NCBI RefSeq assembly: GCF_013366925.1 | Contig: NZ_JAALDK010000003.1 | Location: 1 to 64,000, forward strand | Reading direction: 5' to 3' | Length of the DNA: 64,000 bases | From: Paraburkholderia youngii | Lineage (GTDB): Bacteria > Pseudomonadota > Gammaproteobacteria > Burkholderiales > Burkholderiaceae | Shown here: positions 44,788-53,598 of the stretch, in pieces | Position numbering within the stretch: the first letter of the stretch is position 1 | Layout of the letters: each line of letters opens with the position of its first letter | Translations under genes and position numbers: made by a program | Notes under the pieces: model-generated | The model's database searches: none | Seen by the model: only the letters and a program-made list of their open reading frames with translations | What the model was told of the DNA's origin: nothing

Positions 44788-45274
44788 TAGCCAATCGCGG
44801 TGCCTGCCGCCCGGAGTCTGGCCGGCGACAAGCGATCCCACGGACCACGGTAACCCTTATGCGTTTTATGACGCCGGAATGGGGTTAGTGCAGGCAGGAA
44901 TTGCAACGGTGAAGGAGGAAGGACCGAGTTCTTCCACGAACTTTCGCAAACAGGCGATCTTTACGCTGACCGAAGAAGGTAAGAAGCTGCTGGTTACGAA
45001 TGAGCGGCAGCCGTTTCCCAGCAAGCTGTACGGCGCATTCTGCTATGGGAAAGCAAAACTCACGAAGGTCCTGAACTGGGACGACCCGATGAAACTAGGC
45101 GGCGCCGTGGTCACGACTGTGACGTACGCCTACGAACTAACAGACGTACCGAAGTGGGCGGAAAACAAACAGCTTCAGACGTCATTCCCCGCGTTAGGCA
45201 ACGACGTCACAGGCAAGGGTAAAGCGAACCTTGGTGTTTCGTTGACCGATGGGCATTGGCAGCCTGCCACCTGA
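44788..45274 (+). pseudogene. Hypothetical (lipo)protein, N-terminus removed by IS5
   Basis: The reading frame is open right up to the IS5 tip (SRCLPPGVWPATSDPTDHGN precedes the first in-frame Met) and ends at 45274. The visible 160 residues contain GLVQAGIATVKEEGPSSSTN and YGAFCYGKAKLTKVLNWDDP. This resembles exported proteins of unknown function from Burkholderiales, but I cannot name the family. An internal ATG at 44879 could yield a 131-residue piece; the true start is lost. Confidence 0.55.
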
Positions 45275-45590
45275 TTGGCTCGCTGGGGCTGAAAATCTGC
45301 CCAATGCAGCCTCACCGTGCCATGGGCGGAAATCGAACGTGGCCGGTCCCACAGAACGTGCGTGCTCGAAGCCAGAATCGCGAACTTTCGACCGTTACCG
45401 CCCTACGACCGAGCCCCTCGGTGATTCACCATTGACTCGCATTCGCTCACAACTGTATGGGCGTCGGGAATCGTTAATGTAGCGCCGAGCTTCATCGCAA
45501 AGGCCAATCGACAAGGGTCGACGATTTTCCGGCGTCGGCAGTGACATCGGCTAAGTAAGAACATTTTATCAATAACAAAACGGGGTAACC

Positions 45591-46500
45591 GTGAAGGAAA
45601 GATTTGAGGGAGAAGCGCGGTGCCAAAATCTCATTGACGCGCTTGAAATGCAAGGAATTTGCCGCGGTATTCCAGAGCTGCCGCAGCGGCTGGCCAATAC
45701 GGTGAACTTGTCGAGTTTCAAGACAATGAAAAGCTCATCACACAGGGCGAGCAATCCAGCGACGTTTATTTTTTGTTGACTGGGACTACGAAGATCATTG
45801 TTGGTAAGAAAGAAGTCGATCGCGTTGATGCCGGTCGGCACGTAGGTGAAATGGCGGAAATTTAGGCACTGCCGCGCTCCGCGACTGTGATCGCTGACCG
45901 CGCTATTGTCGCTATTAAACTATCCGAGACTCAATTCATCGAGCTGTGCGATCAGTTTCCCCGGATCTACGAGCACCTTGCTGTGGAACTTGCGCGGCGG
46001 CTGGAGCGACGCAACAAGGCGCTTGCGCGCTCAGACGAAAAAGTGAATGTCTTCGCGATTTCATCAGTCGAAGCCCTGTCGGTCGCTGAGACCGGTGTCC
46101 TCGCGTTCGAACATGCGGAAAACATCAAGTTTTGGAACTGGCCAGACAATGTGTTCGGAGTGAGCAGTTATCCGCTCGACGACCTCGAGCGTCATCTGGA
46201 CACGGCGGACTTCGCGATTGCCATCGCACAGGATGATGACCTCACTACATCCCGCAAGGAGAGGAAGCCAAATCCACGCGATAACGTCATCTTTGAATTG
46301 GGACTTTTTATGGGGAGATTGGGGTTCGCCGCCGAACCACCTTGATGAAGCCAAAGGGCGTCGCTGTAAAGCTGCCTAGCGATCTTGCGGGCGTGACTAC
46401 TATCGAGTATCCAGCAAAACTGTCTGAAGACTCACCTGACCGTGACATGGCGGCGGCATGGACGAAAGTCCGTGCGCATATCGAGAAGGTAAATCGATGA
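45591..46500 (+). pseudogene. Pycsar effector PycTIR-like (cNMP-binding + TIR-like domain), broken
   Basis: Starting at a GTG at 45591 (VKERFEGEARCQNLIDALEM), the protein has a cyclic-nucleotide-binding domain (GELVEFQDNEKLITQGEQSS, DVYFLLTGTTKIIVG). A TIR-like domain follows: VFAISSVEALSVAETGVLAF, then NPRDNVIFELGLFMGRLG with the likely catalytic Glu. Three lesions break it: a one-base loss near 45699, an in-frame TAG at 45863-45865, and a one-base loss near 46335. The last frame ends ...IEKVNR with TGA at 46498. In Pycsar anti-phage systems such an effector destroys NAD+ when a phage-triggered cyclic pyrimidine mononucleotide binds. The cyclase gene follows with a four-base overlap. Confidence 0.75.
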
Positions 46501-47283
46501 ACAATGGTGAGATAGCGAAAGTCCGTGATGCAATCGAGCAAGGTCTCGATCGCGCTGAATCCAATTGGGAGAAGGTCGGGCACCTGAGTGAGGCGCGACT
46601 GCAGAAGTCGGTCGAATCGTACGCTATGGACAGCGCCGACTCGAATATCCCTGGTTATCCAGTTGCGTCAGCAGATAGACCAAAAGTCGACGAGTTCATT
46701 GCGCTAGAATTGACATGCGGGGATCGACTCAAAGACTCAAGACAATTATCAAAACCGCAAAGATCTACGGACTGCAACGGGTCTATTACGAGACGTCTGC
46801 GCTTTTGCCTGCCGTCGCCGTTACCTGTGGCTTTCAAGGCGGGACGGTCACGGAATATTTGGGTGACGGCGGGTTGATATTGTTCGGGGTGGACAAGGAC
46901 GACAGGGAGAAGTCTGTCCGGCTCGCATACCGTTCCGCGGAGAATTGTATCGGCCATATGCGGTCGCTGATCAACGACGCCATCGCAAAACGTTACTCGC
47001 TACCGGCAGTTTCACTTGGAGCTGGGCTCGCAATGAGCAAAGCAATGATCACCGTGGTCGGAATACAAGGAACTATCAGCCCAAAGCGATTGGTTCGTGT
47101 GTATGGGATGCCACGAAACTCAGTGGCGGAGTAAACGCCGTCCACGTTTCGCGCGATATAAACGGCGTATGGCCAACATCACAAGGCGGCTTAATGCGAT
47201 TCAGGCAGCTTGATCTGAAACACGTCGAGGGGTACAAAATGTATAAGGAACCGGCGACAAGCCAACGAGCCCTCGCGAATTGA
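46497..47283 (+). pseudogene. Pycsar pyrimidine cyclase PycC-like, broken
   Basis: The gene begins MNNGEIAKVRDAIEQGLDRA at 46497. A one-base loss near 46712 shifts the frame into DMRGSTQRLKTIIKTAKIY, the first metal-binding Asp region of class III nucleotide cyclases. VTEYLGDGGLILFGVDK supplies the second metal-site region. A further one-base loss near 47070 shifts to NYQPKAIGSCVWDATKLSGG and on to the stop at 47283. This is the domain order of PycC, which makes cUMP or cCMP in Pycsar; Burkholderia examples pair it with a TIR effector. The gene overlaps the effector stop by ATGA. As found it cannot make a full enzyme. Confidence 0.75.
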
Positions 47284-47620
47284 ATGACCGTTTCCCGGGC
47301 AGATTGGAGATCTGTCCGAGCGACGTCGCAAGCGAACGACTACTGATGGCCGACTTTTGCCTAGGCGACCTATCCTTTTAATCTACAAGGGGTAACTGCG
47401 GGCCGCTGGTCGTATCGGCCACCGGAGATTTCCGCGGGGGAAGAGGGTATGCCTCCGCGAGCATTGCTTCCACTGGATAGAGGTTCAAAAAAGAGCGCGC
47501 CTCGTCGATCGATCGGGTTACCTCGCTTGCCCCGTGTCGTAAACACGCCTGTATTCAGGGGCATTCGCATTTGCTCACTGCACCTTCGCGGTATCATCGA
47601 TCGCAGCAGGCGGACGCATG
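47284..47620. other. Gap without a supported gene
   Basis: Between the cyclase remnant and the small hypothetical gene nothing is recognisable. Several open frames overlap here without family features. Confidence 0.3.
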
Positions 47621-47953
47621 CTATGACCGATCGTCTGCATTCACTTCTTCATCGTCCTCCGGGAGCTCGAGCGGCGCGTTCGATTCCGCATCTGACCATG
47701 CGGCGGGTATGGCATCAATCGCTTTCAACCCATAATCCTCCGGGCACTCAACGATCGCATCGATCTCTTCAATGATGAGTTCGCGTACATATGCGTTCTC
47801 GTCCTGCCCGAACCGTCGCCACGCGCGCTCGATGAAGTGGTGCACCATCACGACGGATCGCGCATCTATCTCAATCGCTATGCGGATATTCAGAACTGGA
47901 TTACTCGCCCGTGGAGACTGCCACCGACCAACCAGAAACTTCGCGCTCATCAT
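47621..47953 (-). CDS. Hypothetical protein
   Basis: A 110-residue acidic protein beginning MMSAKFLVGRWQSPRASNPV. The middle is basic to neutral (VMVHHFIERAWRRFGQDENA) and the C-terminal third is acidic (LELPEDDEEVNADD). No family, signal peptide or membrane segment was recognised. The start could also be the second Met. It lies upstream of nothing obvious and downstream of the broken SRAP gene on the same strand. Confidence 0.45.
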   Translation of the reverse strand: MMSAKFLVGRWQSPRASNPVLNIRIAIEIDARSVVMVHHFIERAWRRFGQDENAYVRELIIEEIDAIVECPEDYGLKAIDAIPAAWSDAESNAPLELPEDDEEVNADDRS

Positions 47954-48018
47954 TCAACCCGGGATGTTATTCGCACCAGCATACCCAGCGCAGACGGTAG
48001 TCAAGTTGACGTGCTTGC

Positions 48019-48709
48019 TCAATCGACAAGCGGTAGCTGCGGATCGCCGGGTCGGTCGGCCACTCGCAATTTACGCGGCGGAAGGGGATATGGTTCCGCG
48101 TGCATTGCTTCAACTGGATAAAGCTTCAGAAAGGACCGAGCTTCATCGGTCGATCCGCAGGAGAGCCAATCGCCATACTGCGCCGGCGGGACAATGACGA
48201 CTGAGCGCTTCTCGGCACCGGGCTTGTGAAAGCGCTTCATCAGCGGATGCTCGTCTGAGTCAACGGTGAGCATCGTGAAGGAGAGGGTATGCGAGCCGTC
48301 GACTTCCTTCCAGGGAGCGCCAGAGCCCGGCGATCGCGAGCGGTTCACCGCTAGCTGTGCCGATTCTCCAACACACAGCCGTACCTGTCTCGTAGTTGGG
48401 TTCAAAGAATGCACTACACGGGACAAGGCAGAGTTGGAGATTCTTCCACGCGCCGCAGAAGCTGCGTTTCTTCCCGACTGATTCCGAACGCGCGTTCATC
48501 GTATCGAACGCCTTCACACCCGGAGGAATATGCCGCCGCGGAACGATGCCGAACCAAGCGCCAAACGTCTCGAATGCGTCGCCACCGCGGCGCAAGATCG
48601 GCGCGTAGTAGTCCTTGTAGATCTCGCGCTTGTAGTCGAAGTCCGGCTCCGGGAACAGGCTAAAAGCGTCCCAGGCGTCGTTAGGATTTGCGTCGTAGCT
48701 CGTGCACAT
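48019..48709 (-). pseudogene. SOS-response-associated peptidase (SRAP/HMCES family), frameshifted
   Basis: The N-terminus MCTSYDANPNDAWDAFSLFP carries the catalytic Cys2. Further family landmarks are WFGIVPRRHIPPGVKAFDTM, NARSESVGKKRSFCG, and CSAFFEPNYETGTAVCW. At GLWRS a one-base insertion (an extra C at about 48313-48315) shifts the frame. The other frame continues WKEVDGSHTLSFTMLTVDSD, with the His in MKRFHKPGAEKR. SRAP proteins form covalent crosslinks with abasic sites in single-stranded DNA. Restoring one base would give a full-length protein. The downstream frame runs to 48019. Confidence 0.8.
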
Positions 48710-49301
48710 CAGTTCTCTCCGATATTTCGCCACGTTTCGCCGACGCTCGATGCTTACGGTTGCGGCTTTCGCGCTCCGGTAGCGGCCGAAAAACAGTAAG
48801 GCAGCTTCGGGCGACTGGATACCGGTTCATTGCCGTGGTGAGCGTCGAGCCCCTGATCACTTCTGTATCTCATGCTTAAACATTGAGCAAGGCATTCAAA
48901 TGGGTTGGCTCCCAGTGTCGTGCGCGGACGCACTGCGCATGACATGGTTCCGGCGCCGCCCGAAAAACCGGTGTGATCGTGCGTAGCGACCGTGGCGGTC
49001 ACTATCGTCGCAGCCAGAGTTGGCGCAATCCCTCGGCGACGCTCACATTGCGCGCTTTCCGACACTGACATGGCGAATTGGCATACACCTGACAATATCG
49101 ACACCATCTGGCCATCGCATACCTGCCCGAACCATCTCGGCACGTCTCTTGCACGTTCGCTGGCGTCATGCGTGAGTTGTGGAATATCGCTCCAGGCTGC
49201 GGCAATAGCGTTGCCGCGCGATGACTCCCGCTTGCCGATTGAACCGGCTCGTTTGGCTGCAAGCTGAAAAAAGCTTCGGATAACATAATGAGGATTACCA
49301 A
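48710..49301. other. Region without a supported gene
   Basis: About 590 bases hold overlapping frames on both strands but no family features. It may be promoter region plus remains of transferred DNA, because the next gene is compositionally unusual. Confidence 0.35.
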
Positions 49302-49940
49302 ATGCAAAGTAAACAGCACGTGATGGGGGACAGGGATCATCGCGCCTGGGTGGGTCCACCTGATTATTACGACCGCTTGGGTGCCGTGCAATTCGTTACA
49401 TTGCTTCTGCTGGGGTTGAGAGAGGAACACTTTTTATTGGATATCGGATGTGGTTCACTACGTGGAGGCAGGTTCCCTTTGATGTACCTCAATCCCGATC
49501 GCTATTTCGGCATTGAACCGGAAGAATGGTGTCTTCGGCAAGGCATCGAGGCGGAGGTTGGCTCCACACTTGTCACTTTGAAGCGACCACAATTTTCATT
49601 CAATTCTGATTTAAATACAACCAGTTTCAATTGCCAGTTTGACTACATAATTGCCGCCGGCATATTCATGCACGCGAGCAAAACGCAAATTATAACGTGC
49701 TTAAAATCAGTGTCTCGGAGTTTGCGATCTAATGGGAAATTTGTGGCGGCTTTTCTGGAGGGAGGTTCAGACAGCAGCTGCGCACACTGGTCGTATCCGG
49801 CAGTTCAGTATTACAAGGCTTCAACCCTTCGTTTGCTCGCGGGGGAATGTGGATTAGAGCTCGTCCTCCTCGATGCTCCGCACCCACTAGGGGCATCAAT
49901 GGGTTGTTCTAACGCATATGAAGGAGCAGCAACACGTTAA
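49302..49940 (+). CDS. SAM-dependent methyltransferase (class I)
   Basis: A 212-residue protein with the SAM-binding motif LLDIGCGSLRGGRFPLMYL followed by YFGIEPEEWCLRQGIEAEVG. Later pieces are DYIIAAGIFMHASKTQIITC and GKFVAAFLEGG, typical of class I methyltransferases acting on small molecules or glycans. The coding sequence is visibly richer in A and T (for example 49590-49640) than its neighbours, which suggests transfer from elsewhere. The partner genes are unknown, and the acceptor cannot be predicted. The ATG at 49302 follows a weak site. Confidence 0.75.
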   Translation: MQSKQHVMGDRDHRAWVGPPDYYDRLGAVQFVTLLLLGLREEHFLLDIGCGSLRGGRFPLMYLNPDRYFGIEPEEWCLRQGIEAEVGSTLVTLKRPQFSFNSDLNTTSFNCQFDYIIAAGIFMHASKTQIITCLKSVSRSLRSNGKFVAAFLEGGSDSSCAHWSYPAVQYYKASTLRLLAGECGLELVLLDAPHPLGASMGCSNAYEGAATR

Positions 49941-50154
49941 TCATCACCTTGGACTCGATGCGTTCTCGTGGGAAGAATATCTTTCGTTTCAGTTATCGAA
50001 ACGAGGAATAGCTCCCAAGAGTCATGAAGGCTATTTGCGTCATGACCTGAGCAGGGTCATTCGCAGCGACGACGAATCTGTTGTTCCGCAAGCGAAATTG
50101 TCGTCATCAGAGCCACCAATCGACGACGCTGCGGCTCACACAATGGAGACTTAG
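49918..50154 (+). CDS. Small hypothetical protein overlapping the methyltransferase end
   Basis: A 78-residue frame beginning MKEQQHVNHHLGLDAFSWEE overlaps the methyltransferase stop by 23 bases. It includes EYLSFQLSKRGIAPKSHEGY. It may be a small partner or the remains of a longer transferred gene. No family was recognised. Confidence 0.3.
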   Translation: MKEQQHVNHHLGLDAFSWEEYLSFQLSKRGIAPKSHEGYLRHDLSRVIRSDDESVVPQAKLSSSEPPIDDAAAHTMET

Positions 50155-50529
50155 GGCGCGCGCCAAAGCGCCGTTGTGGCGATTGTCGCCATGCGATTCT
50201 TGACCATCGGCAACGCTGAATGTCCGTGCGGTAGGCTCGCGAGCGCCCGGGGCGCATAACGTTCTTGCTTCCCCTCGCTGTTGAGAAATCGGTAGTTGGC
50301 TGCGGACCCCTGAACCAGGGGCTAACTGTTCGCAAGAGACGTTGCGACAGCGCATGATGGGCGGGACTGTTGGCTACGCTTCGCCGTGCGATTTGAAAAT
50401 ACACACGGTTGGCACAACCGCTTTCGAATCTAGCAGTTTGGTGGAGCCCAATTCACGGAAACGGATGCAGACGCTTTTTAACGTGTAGCAGGCGACGGTC
50501 TTAATGCTTCGCTCCGAGGGAGGTCTTTG
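50155..50529. other. Region without a supported gene
   Basis: Between the small hypothetical gene and the GntR regulator nothing is recognisable apart from the ribosome site of the regulator (gggaggt). Confidence 0.35.
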
Positions 50530-51231
50530 ATGTCACAGGTAGCAAAAACAAGGGTATCAAGAGCTGGCACCGTGGACAAAGCGCCGTCAACCCGCTATCC
50601 GATATCGAAGATCCATCAGACGTTACGTGATCGGATCTGCACTCTGTATTATCCCCCCGGCACCGTATTGCGCGAGACGGCGCTTGCGGATGAATTCCAC
50701 GTCAGTCGCACACCGATTCGGCAGAGTCTTCAGAGGCTCGCATACGAAGGCCTCGTGGAAACAAGAAATGGCATCGGTACGATAGTCACGGGCGGTGATC
50801 TCCGGGAATATCGTGACACTTACGCATTCCGGCTAAGGTTGAGCGAGATTCTTGGCGACTTTTGCTCTCCAGCAGACGCTCCCCACGCGCTCGAGCGGAT
50901 GCAACAGTTGGCGGTTAAAGCGACGACGCTGCAACACAGGCCACCGAATTCAGGAGCATTCTGGAAAGTCCTCGATGAGTTGCATTCCGTAATCAACGGC
51001 CTCATAACGAACGTACAAGTGCGCCAAACGCATAACCGCTGTTACGTGCAAGTCTCACGGGTTAGGCTGAATATTGTGGAACTTGTATGGGACGAAGAAC
51101 TTAGAAGTCTTAATAGGGAGCTGGACGAATGCTGCTTGGCGCTGCGCGCTGGGGACATGCGTGCTCTTGGACTTGTGCAACGCAACCACATCTCGTTCGG
51201 TCTCGCACGCATCGCTCGGCTGATCTCATAG
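50530..51231 (+). CDS. GntR-family transcriptional regulator (FadR subfamily)
   Basis: A 233-residue protein. The winged helix-turn-helix is clear: IHQTLRDRICTLYYPPGTVL, then LADEFHVSRTPIRQSLQRLA and YEGLVETRNGIGTIV. The C-terminal part is helical as in FCD-type ligand domains. The ATG at 50530 has a strong gggaggt site; a TTG one codon upstream is also in frame. It stands upstream of the ETF-QO gene but on the opposite strand and may control the oxidoreductase and ETF genes. Confidence 0.85.
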   Translation: MSQVAKTRVSRAGTVDKAPSTRYPISKIHQTLRDRICTLYYPPGTVLRETALADEFHVSRTPIRQSLQRLAYEGLVETRNGIGTIVTGGDLREYRDTYAFRLRLSEILGDFCSPADAPHALERMQQLAVKATTLQHRPPNSGAFWKVLDELHSVINGLITNVQVRQTHNRCYVQVSRVRLNIVELVWDEELRSLNRELDECCLALRAGDMRALGLVQRNHISFGLARIARLIS

Positions 51232-51437
51232 TGTGCCGGACAGGTCGTGTAGTTTGGTCGGTGCCGCCGTGCTGTAACTCGAAAATGCGCCAATACAGAA
51301 ATGAAGACCGGCTCACACAGCCTCACAGAATCACGATGTTCGCGTTCCTCGGGATGTCGCGTTCGACTGCTCTTGCCTGATATCGGTACCTGGGTAGAAC
51401 TTCAGGCGCTTGCAGCCTATCGGAGCCCTCGGCCTGG

Positions 51438-53108
51438 CTACATATTCGGATAGTTCGGCCCGCCACCGCCTTCCGGCGTGACCCACACGATATTCTGCGT
51501 CGGGTCCTTGATATCGCAGGTCTTGCAGTGCACGCAGTTCTGCGCATTGATGACGAGCCGCTCGTTGCCTTCGTCATTCTTCACGAACTCGTACACGCCA
51601 GCCGGGCAATAACGCGCCTCCGGTCCCGCATAGGTCTGCCAGTTCACGTTGACCGGCACGCTCGGATCTTTCAGCGTCAGATGCGCCGGCTGATTTTCCT
51701 CGTGGTTCGTGTTCGAGATGAACACCGAAGAGAGCCGGTCGAACGTCAGCTTGCCGTCCGGCTTCGGATACGTGATCGGCTTGCACTGCGAAGCCGGCTT
51801 CAGCATCTCATGATCGGAATGCTGGTGATGCAGCGTCCAGGGCACGTTACCGCCGAGCAGCTTGTGCTCGACGCCGACCATCAGCGTGCCGAGGTAGAGA
51901 CCCTTGCTCATCCACTGCTTGAAGTTACGCGCGCGATACAGCTCGGTGTACAGCCACGACGTCTTGAAGGTTTCCGGATAAGCGGTCAGTTCGTCCGACT
52001 GACGGCCGGCCTGTACGGCGGCGAATGCGGCGTCGGCGGCGAGCATGCCGGTCTTGATCGCGGCGTGCGAACCCTTGATGCGCGACGCGTTCAGGAAGCC
52101 CGCGTCGTCGCCGACAAGTGCGCCGCCCGGGAACACCAGCTTCGGCAGCGACATCAGACCGCCCGCGGTGATCGCGCGCGCACCATACGACACGCGCTTG
52201 CCGCCTTCCAGAATCGCGCGGATCGCCGGATGCGTCTTATAGCGCTGGAATTCCTCGAACGGCGACAGATACGGATTCGAATAGCCGAGGCCGACCACGA
52301 AGCCGACCACGACCTGGTTGTTGTCCATGTGATAAAGGAACGAGCCGCCGTAGGTGTCGTTCTCGAGCGGCCAGCCGGCCGTGTGCATCACCAGACCCGG
52401 CTTGTGCTTCGCGGGATCGATCTCCCACAACTCCTTGATGCCGATGCCGTACACCTGCGGATCGACGCCGTCGCGCAGCTTGAACTTCTCGTTCAGCTGG
52501 CGGCCGAGGTGGCCGCGCGCGCCTTCGCAGAACAGCGTGTACTTCGCGTGCAGCTCCATGCCGAGTTGGAAGTTCTCGGTCGGCTCGCCGTCCTTGCCGA
52601 TGCCGAGGTTGCCGGTCGCGACGCCCTTGACCGAGCCGTCGTCGTTGTACAACACTTCAGCCGCCGGAAAGCCCGGGAAAATCTCGACGCCGAGCGCCTC
52701 GGCCTGTTGACCCAGCCAGCGCGTCACGTTCGCGAGGCTGATCACGTAGTTGCCGTGGTTCTTGAAATTGTCCGGCAGCGCCCAGTTCGGCACGCTCTTC
52801 GCACCCGTTTCGCTCAGAAAGAGGAAGCGGTCTTCCGTCACTTCAACATCTAAAGGCGCGCCATTTTCCTTCCAGTCGCAAATGAGTTCGGTGATGGCGC
52901 GCGGGTCCATGACCGCGCCGGAGAGAATGTGCACCCCGATCTCCGAGCCTTTTTCCAGCACGCAGACGCCAATCTCGGCGCCTTTTTCCGCCGCCCGCTG
53001 CTTCAGACGGATCGCCGCGGCAAGGCCAGCCGGGCCGCCGCCGACGATCACGACGTCGTATTCCATCGATTCACGCGCGTTCTGCACGGATGCAAGTTGT
53101 GAGGTCAT
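51438..53108 (-). CDS. Electron transfer flavoprotein-ubiquinone oxidoreductase (ETF-QO)
   Basis: A 556-residue membrane-associated flavoprotein. The FAD-binding N-terminus reads DVVIVGGGPAGLAAAIRLKQ. The ubiquinone/FAD region has LEKGSEIGVHILSGAVMDPR and GDDAGFLNASRIKGSHAAIK. The C-terminus holds the 4Fe-4S cluster site: CPAGVYEFV and NAQNCVHCKTCDIKDPTQN. It passes electrons from reduced ETF to ubiquinone in the inner membrane. The codon use is more uniform and GC-rich than in many neighbours. It lies between the GntR regulator and the FAD oxidoreductase; EtfB and EtfA are encoded about 2.4 kb downstream on the other strand. Confidence 0.95.
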   Translation of the reverse strand: MTSQLASVQNARESMEYDVVIVGGGPAGLAAAIRLKQRAAEKGAEIGVCVLEKGSEIGVHILSGAVMDPRAITELICDWKENGAPLDVEVTEDRFLFLSETGAKSVPNWALPDNFKNHGNYVISLANVTRWLGQQAEALGVEIFPGFPAAEVLYNDDGSVKGVATGNLGIGKDGEPTENFQLGMELHAKYTLFCEGARGHLGRQLNEKFKLRDGVDPQVYGIGIKELWEIDPAKHKPGLVMHTAGWPLENDTYGGSFLYHMDNNQVVVGFVVGLGYSNPYLSPFEEFQRYKTHPAIRAILEGGKRVSYGARAITAGGLMSLPKLVFPGGALVGDDAGFLNASRIKGSHAAIKTGMLAADAAFAAVQAGRQSDELTAYPETFKTSWLYTELYRARNFKQWMSKGLYLGTLMVGVEHKLLGGNVPWTLHHQHSDHEMLKPASQCKPITYPKPDGKLTFDRLSSVFISNTNHEENQPAHLTLKDPSVPVNVNWQTYAGPEARYCPAGVYEFVKNDEGNERLVINAQNCVHCKTCDIKDPTQNIVWVTPEGGGGPNYPNM

Positions 53109-53239
53109 GCTCAAGACATTTCTTGTAAAGGTTATTCTCAGCCTACCCGCTTTGAAGTCGAACAGCGCGCACATAAGCGAAGCTTATGGAGCACAAACTG
53201 GCGACGCTCCAGGATTCGGGACGGAGCTACCTCTAGCCA

Positions 53240-53467
53240 TCAGCCGAAGAGATAGGCATATGTAGCGATTAAAACCAGTATTCCGACGATCTCCCCCACC
53301 ACAGACGCTACTGGTTTCGGAGCGAACAGCCGTACGAGGCCTCTCGTCGAAAGGCCAGACAGAAATGCGATGGTGATCGACGCTATCGCTAAATATGCGC
53401 CATGCGCGAATGCCAGCAATTGAATTTTGCATCCCGTGGACAACCTTGACGACCCAAATAATGCCAC
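53240..53467 (-). CDS. Small hypothetical membrane protein
   Basis: A 75-residue frame beginning MALFGSSRLSTGCKIQLLAF. It has two hydrophobic stretches (AYLAIASITIAFLSGL and VVGEIVGILVLIATYAYLFG). The codon pattern is plausible, but no family was recognised and no clear ribosome site was seen. A longer frame in another register (53184-53513) overlaps it. Confidence 0.4.
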   Translation of the reverse strand: MALFGSSRLSTGCKIQLLAFAHGAYLAIASITIAFLSGLSTRGLVRLFAPKPVASVVGEIVGILVLIATYAYLFG

Positions 53468-53598
53468 GGGACAAAGTCACCGTACGTTGTCCTCGCCTGT
53501 TCGAACGACCCACTTATGACCTTTCATCAGAATTGCTTATTGAAGCATTGGCGAGCATCTTCGGGTGCAGACTCTGATCATCGTTTCTGTCAAAGGAC

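Noticed and set aside
51528..52853. A 441-codon plus-strand open frame
   Set aside because: It is antisense to the ETF-QO gene, and such GC-rich genes often have long open antisense frames.
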